The position numbers and the translations under genes were made by a program. From positions 1 to 20,391 of the forward strand of contig JALNXG010000063.1 of NCBI GenBank assembly GCA_023230485.1: a DNA stretch of 20,391 bases, read 5' to 3'. Of the stretch, positions 15,656 through 20,391 are shown piece after piece. The notes beneath the pieces are model-generated. The model was not told the origin of the DNA. It saw only the letters and a list, made by a program, of their open reading frames with translations, and did not search any database. How positions within the stretch are numbered: position 1 is the first letter of the stretch; every line of letters starts with the position of its first letter. Source of the stretch: Melioribacteraceae bacterium. GTDB lineage: Bacteria > Bacteroidota > Ignavibacteria > Ignavibacteriales > Melioribacteraceae.

Positions 15656-16953
15656 TGAAAGTAGTTTTAATCGGTTCGGGTGGAAGAGAACATGCCCTTG
15701 CTCTTGCACTATCCAAAAGCAAAAAATTATCTCAACTTTTTATACTACCCGGTAATCCGGGTACGAAGCAATTTGGTAAAAATATTGATTTATCTGTTCT
15801 TGATTATCAGGGTATTTTGGAATTTTGCGTAAAAGAAAAAATCGATCTCGTTGTTATCGGACCTGAACAACCTTTAGTTGATGGACTTTCAGATTTACTT
15901 CGCGAAAATTGTATTAACGTTTTCGGACCTTCTAAAGAAGCTGCTCGAATTGAAGGGGAAAAATCGTTTGCTAAAGATTTAATGAGAGAAAATAATATCC
16001 GTACTGCTTCTTATAAAATATTTCATTTGAATCAGAAGAAAGACCTATTAAATTATTTACTCGAACAGAAATATCCGATTGTTATTAAAGCTGATGGAAT
16101 TGCCGCCGGTAAGGGAGTTGTAATTCCCGAAGATTTAGAAACAGCTACTATTACTATTAGAGATTTTTTCGATAACTCAATATTCGGTTCGGCAGGAGAG
16201 AAAGTTGTTATTGAAGAATTTTTGGTCGGTCAAGAAGTATCGCTTTTTATAATTACTGATGGCGATGAATATGTTTTACTTCCCGCCGCTCAAGACCATA
16301 AACGAATAGGGGATGGCGATACAGGAAAAAATACAGGCGGAATGGGTGCTTATGCTCCTGCTCCGATTCTCACTGATGAAATTTTGGAAGATGTAAAACG
16401 TAAAATAGTCGAACCCACCTTAAACGCACTCAAGAAAAATAATGCGAAATATAATGGCTGCCTTTATTGCGGATTAATCCTCACCGAAGAAGGTCCAAAA
16501 GTAATTGAATTTAACTGCCGATTCGGCGATCCTGAAACGCAGGTTGTGCTCCCGCTACTTTCCGGTGATTTGCTGGAGTTGTTTTATTCTACTGCCGATG
16601 GCAAAATATCGCACAGTTCTGTGGCTTATAACGGCGGATCGGCAGTATGTGTTGTAGCCGCATCCGAAGGATACCCTGATGGCTACGAAAAAGGAAAAAT
16701 AATTACAGGAATCGAAAACGCCCTCACTCAGTTCCCCCAATCAATAATCTACCATGCCGGTACAAAAGAAAAAGAGGGAACACTCCTTACAAATGGCGGC
16801 AGAGTACTCGGGGTTACATCCGTTATAAAAGATAATGACCTAAAACAATGTAAACAAATGGCTTACGATACATTATCATATATTAGTTTTGACGGCATCT
16901 GCTACCGCAATGACATCTCAGACAAAGCGGGAAAGGTAAACAAAGTGAAGTAA
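15655..16953 (+). CDS. purD: Phosphoribosylamine--glycine ligase (GAR synthetase)
   Basis: This ATP-grasp enzyme joins phosphoribosylamine and glycine, the second step of purine synthesis. Motifs: IGSGGREHALA at the N-terminus, VIGPEQPLVDGL near 67, FGPSKEAARIEGEKSFAK near 91, VIKADGIAAGKGV near 143, AAQDHKRIGDGDTGKNTGGM near 208, and NCRFGDPETQVVLPLL near 285 with metal-binding residues. It has 432 residues, normal length, and reads through without breaks. It ends the co-directional run that begins with purC. After the stop come 204 bases without a gene and without a clear terminator. Confidence 0.96.
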   Translation: MKVVLIGSGGREHALALALSKSKKLSQLFILPGNPGTKQFGKNIDLSVLDYQGILEFCVKEKIDLVVIGPEQPLVDGLSDLLRENCINVFGPSKEAARIEGEKSFAKDLMRENNIRTASYKIFHLNQKKDLLNYLLEQKYPIVIKADGIAAGKGVVIPEDLETATITIRDFFDNSIFGSAGEKVVIEEFLVGQEVSLFIITDGDEYVLLPAAQDHKRIGDGDTGKNTGGMGAYAPAPILTDEILEDVKRKIVEPTLNALKKNNAKYNGCLYCGLILTEEGPKVIEFNCRFGDPETQVVLPLLSGDLLELFYSTADGKISHSSVAYNGGSAVCVVAASEGYPDGYEKGKIITGIENALTQFPQSIIYHAGTKEKEGTLLTNGGRVLGVTSVIKDNDLKQCKQMAYDTLSYISFDGICYRNDISDKAGKVNKVK

Positions 16954-17157
16954 GTAATTAAAGTTGTTCTAAAAAAAAGGAAAACTGGAAAAAGCAATTT
17001 AAAACAAGACAACTCTAAATTATAAGTAGTAGTGATTTCATTTGGCAGTAATATTAATAAATAACTAATACGGTTGTGTTGCTTTTTAATTAACACATCA
17101 TTGTGTGCTTTTTCTAAATCATAAAGTCTAGCATAAAGGAAAGGAAAGTTCCACAGC

Positions 17158-17604
17158 ATGAAACGCCCTATAGCAATCTGGATTCTAATTTTTTGGTTAC
17201 TCTTTCTTTCCTTTGGCGGATTATATGGCGGGATAGCAATGCTTCTCGACCCTTCTGGCAATTCATTGAAGATGACTGAAGTTTTACCACTTTTGCCCGT
17301 CTCTAATTATGCCTTGCCTGGTTTATTTCTACTTTTCGTTATGGGAATACTCCCTTTATTACTTATATACGGCTTGTTCGCACCCCCTAATTGGGTTTGG
17401 CTAGAGTCTTTCTTTCAGAAAATAGAATATCATTGGGCTTGGATTGGAACTGTCATTTTGGGTTTAGTACTTGCAATATGGCTCTTTGTTGAAGGAGTAT
17501 TGATTGGTTTCAACTGGCCTATCCAGTATGTAACTGCCTTTAACGGGCTATTTATTTTATTGCTCGTATTCTTATCGCCTGTACGAAGATTCTATAAAAA
17601 ATAG
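17158..17604 (+). CDS. Small four-helix membrane protein, unknown function
   Basis: This 148-residue, very hydrophobic protein has four predicted membrane spans, at about residues 5-30, 50-75, 92-116 and 122-142. A loop with DPSGNSLKM lies after the first span, and the tail is basic (SPVRRFYKK). The start is the ATG at 17158, with aaaggaaagg about 13 bases upstream. I recognise no family. It stands alone: 204 empty bases precede it and 240 bases lie between its stop and the next gene's start. Those flanks look neither like coding DNA nor like the compact spacing elsewhere in the window. Its codons look slightly more GC-rich than the neighbours' by eye, so late acquisition is possible but unproven. 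Confidence 0.7.
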   Translation: MKRPIAIWILIFWLLFLSFGGLYGGIAMLLDPSGNSLKMTEVLPLLPVSNYALPGLFLLFVMGILPLLLIYGLFAPPNWVWLESFFQKIEYHWAWIGTVILGLVLAIWLFVEGVLIGFNWPIQYVTAFNGLFILLLVFLSPVRRFYKK

Positions 17605-17730
17605 TGTTTACGAGACTACGATAATAAAAGGTATTATTCAAAACGCACCCAACTTCTAGATGAATGCTGACCCGGTTTAATTAAATAATATAACCTTCTT
17701 GATAAATAATCTTACCCATGTCTATCCCTA

Positions 17731-17771
17731 TTAAATGGTAACAAATTCTGTATATTCACTTTAAATGGTGA
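17731..17771 (+). promoter_or_regulatory. Paired 11-bp direct repeats, possible activator site
   Basis: TTAAATGGTAA (17731-17741) and TTAAATGGTGA (17761-17771) match at 10 of 11 positions and are 30 bp apart, about three helical turns. The second abuts a putative -35 element at 17772. This is the layout expected for an activator that binds one face of the DNA. The regulator is unknown. Confidence 0.3.
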
Positions 17772-17802
17772 TTGATACACTCTATCTCTGAATATAATTT
17801 AA
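17772..17802 (+). promoter_or_regulatory. Putative promoter of the porin/FMN-binding operon
   Basis: TTGATA (17772-17777) and TATAAT (17793-17798) are 15 bases apart, short for sigma-70. Read in the Bacteroidota style, TTG with a 20-base spacer leads to TAATTTAA (17795-17802). Either way the site lies about 45 bases before the start codon at 17845. Confidence 0.35.
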
Positions 17803-17844
17803 CAACATCTTTTTAACTGAATATTGTTCACAAATGGAGTAAAC

Positions 17845-18909
17845 ATGCAGTATAAATTTCTACTATTTTTTATTTTTTTATTCATCGGTAGTATAATAGC
17901 TCAAAACGATGATTTTATTGAACCGAAAACTACTATTGGCGGTTATGGTGAATTGCATTTCAATCACGAAAAAACTATTAAGAATGATGTAAAACAAACT
18001 TTAGATTTTCACCGTTTTGTTTTATTCTTTAGTCATACTTGGAATGAAAAATGGTCTTTTAAATCTGAAGTGGAACTGGAACATAATTTTGTTCAGGATG
18101 GACAGGGTGAATTAGAATTAGAGCAAGCCTATATAAATTATCATTATGCCGATTGGATTGGATTTCAATTCGGTGTTGTATTACCATCAATCGGATTAAT
18201 AAATGAAAACCACGAGCCGGTACTTTTCATGGGTGTTGAACGACCTGAATACCATAATAAGATTATACCAACTACCTGGTTTGGCAATGGTATGGCTATC
18301 TATGGCAAATTAAAGGGCTTCGATTATAAAGTTACTATAATGGAAGGATTAAATAATGAAAAATTCTCTCATAGTTCCGGAATAAGAAGCGGTAGAAAAA
18401 AAGGTTTCATGGCGAATGCTAAAAATTTACTCTATAATTTTCGCTTAGATTATATCGATATTCCGGGACTTAAATTGGGAGCTTCCTACTCTTATAATAA
18501 AGCTTCCGGTGATACATCATCTAATAAAATCGATCTACTCGAATTTCATGCCTCTTATAAAAATAATAATATATTAGCCATATTTGAATATGGACAAATA
18601 AACTACGAAAAGTATTCACTCAATAAATCTAATGGTTTCTATTTCGATTTAGGTTATGATTTCGCTGATCTCTTAAATATCGAAACAAGAGTTATCCCAT
18701 TTATAAGATATACTGATTACAATACAGCATCTTCTACAACTTTGGGTGGTAATTCAGAACAAAAATATCATTACAACTATTTTATGTTTGGTGTCTCGGT
18801 TAAGCCTCTTGATAATGTTGTATTTAAAGCCGATTATGGCTCAAGAATTAATGAAATAGAAACAGAAAATAGTAAACTCTTTAATCTCGGTGTAGGCTAT
18901 TATTTCTAA
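17845..18909 (+). CDS. Outer-membrane porin-like beta-barrel protein
   Basis: The chosen ATG at 17845 follows tggag and opens a signal peptide (MQYKFLLFFIFLFIGSIIA, probable cut before Gln20); the in-frame TTG at 17824 would put seven polar residues ahead of it. The mature protein, about 335 residues, has alternating amphipathic strands starting TTIGGYGELHF and ending in an aromatic-rich final strand (LFNLGVGYYF), the C-terminal phenylalanine expected for BAM-assembled barrels. It resembles the broad class of short-strand porins related to phosphate-selective OprO/P, but the channel substrate cannot be read off. Many loops carry charged residues and His (HFNHEK, NENHEP). It is the first gene of a tight operon with an FMN-binding protein (8 bp away) and a membrane protein. 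Confidence 0.75.
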   Translation: MQYKFLLFFIFLFIGSIIAQNDDFIEPKTTIGGYGELHFNHEKTIKNDVKQTLDFHRFVLFFSHTWNEKWSFKSEVELEHNFVQDGQGELELEQAYINYHYADWIGFQFGVVLPSIGLINENHEPVLFMGVERPEYHNKIIPTTWFGNGMAIYGKLKGFDYKVTIMEGLNNEKFSHSSGIRSGRKKGFMANAKNLLYNFRLDYIDIPGLKLGASYSYNKASGDTSSNKIDLLEFHASYKNNNILAIFEYGQINYEKYSLNKSNGFYFDLGYDFADLLNIETRVIPFIRYTDYNTASSTTLGGNSEQKYHYNYFMFGVSVKPLDNVVFKADYGSRINEIETENSKLFNLGVGYYF

Positions 18910-18917
18910 AGGAATTT

Positions 18918-19445
18918 ATGTTAAAATTATTTTTGATGTATACATTTTTATCAGCTCTTTCACCTCAAGAAAATATTAAAGATCAAACCGAGAAATCGAT
19001 CTCGGCTTTCTTTGGTAATAATCATGAACTAATCTTTGAAAAGATTACTTTATCTAAATCCCTTATCAACGAAATTGAAAAGGTAATTAAACAAATATTT
19101 GTAAACGATTATATCTATCAATGGAAAATATATAAGGAAAATAATTTGATTGCTTATGCTTATTTAGATAATGTATTGGGTAAAACGATGCCAATTACTT
19201 TTCTTACTATTATTGATTTAAAAAATGAAGTGTTACATGCTGAAATTATTAAGTATCGTGAATCCCACGGTGGGGAAGTAAGTCAAAGAAATTGGCTTAA
19301 TCAGTTTATTAATAAATCTGTAAGTAATAATTTTAAATTGGGAGACGATATTTCATCTATTTCCGGAGCTACTATCTCTGCCCGTTCTATTACAAAAGGT
19401 GTTAAAAAAACATTACTCATTTCAAAAAAAATGAACTCTTTATGA
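18918..19445 (+). CDS. FMN-binding domain protein with covalent flavinylation motif
   Basis: This 175-residue protein has a hydrophobic N-terminus (MLKLFLMYTFLSAL), a weak signal peptide or anchor that would place it outside the cytoplasm. The rest is an FMN-binding domain of the RnfG/NqrC type: YAYLDNVLGKTMPITFLTII strands, the conserved YRESHGGEVSQRNWLNQF near residues 113-130, and the flavinylation motif D-D-I-S-S-I-S-G-A-T at 143-152. In this family the threonine (Thr152) receives FMN by ApbE through a phosphoester bond; no apbE gene is in the window. It should act as an extracytoplasmic one- or two-electron carrier. It lies 8 bp after the porin gene and its stop overlaps the next start (ATGA), so the three proteins probably work together. 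Confidence 0.85.
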   Translation: MLKLFLMYTFLSALSPQENIKDQTEKSISAFFGNNHELIFEKITLSKSLINEIEKVIKQIFVNDYIYQWKIYKENNLIAYAYLDNVLGKTMPITFLTIIDLKNEVLHAEIIKYRESHGGEVSQRNWLNQFINKSVSNNFKLGDDISSISGATISARSITKGVKKTLLISKKMNSL

Positions 19446-19942
19446 ATTATTCCTTAACTGCATTTCCACCTTTATTAAAAAGGTTTTTAATTACTTATAT
19501 AATCATTTTAATTATCGGTATGGGAGTTGGATTAGTTTACCTTTATCAATCAACAAATGTTTCAAAAGAAGAAACGATTGAACATATCAATGGTACAGAG
19601 ATTTCGGATGAAGATGATTTCAAAGAAAAGTATCCTAAATCTATAAATGAACTTTTAATTACTACTCATAATCATATTTTTGGAATGGGGTTTGTTTTTT
19701 TTTCATTAGGTATGATATTTTTCTTTAGTGAAGTAAATAAATATCTTAAAGGATTTTTACTTATTGAGCCGTTAATTTCAATTGTAACAACTTTCGGTTC
19801 GATTTGGTTAGTACGATTTGTAGATGAAAAATTTATTTATTTAACTATCATCTCTTCTTTATTAATGTATTCAAGTTTCTTTTTGATATGCGCAATTTCT
19901 TTATGGCAATTGCTCAAAAAACAATTAATAGTAATTAAGTAA
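19442..19942 (+). CDS. Four-helix membrane protein with THxH motif, partner of the FMN protein
   Basis: This 166-residue protein has predicted spans at about residues 14-36, 78-97, 104-124 and 132-157. An acidic soluble loop (residues 40-70: SKEETIEHINGTEISDEDDF) lies between spans 1 and 2. The second span begins ITTHNHIFGMGFVFF, with His76 and His78 at the membrane edge, placed so they could bind heme, metal or quinone (inference). From memory, related four-span proteins carry a c-type heme insertion in this loop; none (no CxxCH) is present here. I cannot assign a named family. The ATGA overlap with the FMN-binding gene argues for coupled expression, so it may pass electrons between the membrane quinone pool and the flavoprotein. 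It converges on the HIT gene with only 8 bases between stops. Confidence 0.65.
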   Translation: MNYSLTAFPPLLKRFLITYIIILIIGMGVGLVYLYQSTNVSKEETIEHINGTEISDEDDFKEKYPKSINELLITTHNHIFGMGFVFFSLGMIFFFSEVNKYLKGFLLIEPLISIVTTFGSIWLVRFVDEKFIYLTIISSLLMYSSFFLICAISLWQLLKKQLIVIK

Positions 19943-19950
19943 ACAAATTC

Positions 19951-20295
19951 TCACCCCGGAGGCCAGGTGAGTATTCTGCCACCCAATAGATGTAAATGCA
20001 AATGATACACATCCTGTCCAGCATCACCACCACAATTGAATACTAATCTAAATCCTGTTTCATCAATATTTTCCTGCTTGGCAATGATATTTGCGGCATC
20101 AATCATTTCACCCATAAGAATAGACTGCTCAGGAATTTTTATATCAGTTACCTTCGGTATCTCAATCTTTGGTATGATTAATATGTGTACGGGTGCTTGC
20201 GGATTAATATCCCTGAATGCTAATACATTATCGGTCTCGTAAACAATATCTGCCGGAATTTCACGATTAATTATTTTTGAAAATATTGTACTCAT
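19951..20295 (-). CDS. HIT-family (HINT-like) nucleotide hydrolase
   Basis: This 114-residue protein belongs to the histidine-triad superfamily, HINT/PKCI branch. The start IFSKIINREIPADIVYETD and the segment AFRDINPQAPVHILIIPK are typical. The triad HLHLHLLGGR has His98, His100 and His102, with His100 the expected nucleophile, plus FNCGGDAGQDVYH upstream. HINT enzymes hydrolyse AMP-linked substrates such as aminoacyl adenylates and AMP-lysine phosphoramidates. The ending WPPG is the usual HINT C-terminus. Its ATG overlaps the stop of the upstream regulator gene (ATGA on the minus strand), so the two are co-transcribed. No terminator is seen in the 8 bases before the converging operon. Confidence 0.93.
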   Translation of the reverse strand: MSTIFSKIINREIPADIVYETDNVLAFRDINPQAPVHILIIPKIEIPKVTDIKIPEQSILMGEMIDAANIIAKQENIDETGFRLVFNCGGDAGQDVYHLHLHLLGGRILTWPPG

Positions 20296-20390
20296 TGCTC
20301 ATCTCGCTCTATGTTGTACTTTTTCATTTTATTATAAAGATTACTTCTTTGCATTCCCAAAATCTCTGCCGTCTTTGCGATATTCCAATT
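20292..20390 (-). CDS. NtrC-type sigma-54 response regulator, C-terminal Fis-like HTH (partial)
   Basis: On the minus strand the frame entering from the window edge encodes 32 residues ending in TGA at 20292-20294. NWNIAKTAEILGMQRSNLYN followed by KMKKYNI is the Fis-type helix-turn-helix that closes NtrC-family sigma-54 activators (compare the family pattern GNxxxAAxxLGIxRxxLYRKLKKYGI). The receiver and AAA+ domains lie outside the window. The stop overlaps the HIT start by ATGA. Short frames like this cannot prove the full architecture, but the match to the C-terminal consensus is close. Confidence 0.85.
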   Translation of the reverse strand, partial: NWNIAKTAEILGMQRSNLYNKMKKYNIERDEQ

Positions 20391-20391
20391 A

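Noticed and set aside
17093..17113. Hairpin acaca/tgtgt followed by gcttttt as a purD terminator
   Set aside because: The stem is only 5 bp, and an alternative pairing partner exists just upstream; too weak to annotate.
16902..17261. 119-residue minus-strand frame across the purD end, the gap and the start of the membrane-protein gene
   Set aside because: It overlaps two genes on the other strand, shows low-complexity aromatic/Leu content, and has no recognisable domain or convincing ribosome site.
17824..17844. TTG as start of the porin gene
   Set aside because: It adds seven mostly polar residues before the signal peptide and has no ribosome site; tggag points to the ATG at 17845.
20036..20242. 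68-residue plus-strand frame opposite the HIT gene
   Set aside because: It is antisense to the conserved HIT coding region and has no domain or ribosome site.

Overview
The window is AT-rich DNA from a Gram-negative bacterium of the FCB/Bacteroidota lineage, most like the Ignavibacteria-type members. The main clue is three secreted proteins that end in a type IX secretion (T9SS) sorting domain with the NYPNPFNP signature. Others are signal peptides cut just before Gln, a lipoprotein pair, and genes closely packed with short overlaps. No rRNA, tRNA, CRISPR array, insertion sequence or phage gene is visible. The genus cannot be fixed from the sequence alone.

Region 1 (1-6240) holds cell-surface genes. 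There are three T9SS cargo genes: the 3' end of a TPR-like protein, a protein with seven propeller-like repeats, and a member of a large secreted family with acidic, possibly Ca-binding loops. They are separated by hairpin terminators, and a perfect 24-bp repeat sits at the 3' ends of the first and third. Next comes a tandem duplication of a propeller-like lipoprotein. The two copies are a mosaic of nearly identical and strongly diverged segments, and each is followed by the vestige of another gene start.

Region 2 (6364-16953) is a run of eleven same-strand housekeeping genes, tightly spaced or overlapping, behind a good sigma-70-like promoter: purC, a DUF971 gene, pgsA, pgpA, cinA, recA, recX, a glutaryl-CoA-dehydrogenase-like gene, guaB, a glycosyltransferase gene and purD. 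It joins purine synthesis (purC, purD, guaB), phosphatidylglycerol synthesis (pgsA, pgpA), recombination and NAD salvage (recA, recX, cinA), acyl-CoA oxidation and glycan synthesis.

Region 3 (16954-17823) is a small four-helix membrane protein of unknown function, isolated between two roughly 200-bp gene-free flanks.

Region 4 (17731-19942) is a compact three-gene operon: an outer-membrane porin-like beta-barrel, a small protein with an FMN-binding domain and a covalent flavinylation motif (SGAT), and a four-helix membrane protein with an intramembrane-edge His-x-His. It looks like an envelope flavin electron-transfer module and is the best candidate here for a little-described system. Paired direct repeats lie upstream of its putative promoter.

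Region 5 (19951-20391), on the minus strand, holds the 3' end of an NtrC-type regulator (its Fis-like helix-turn-helix) overlapping a HIT-family nucleotide hydrolase gene. This pair converges on the porin operon.
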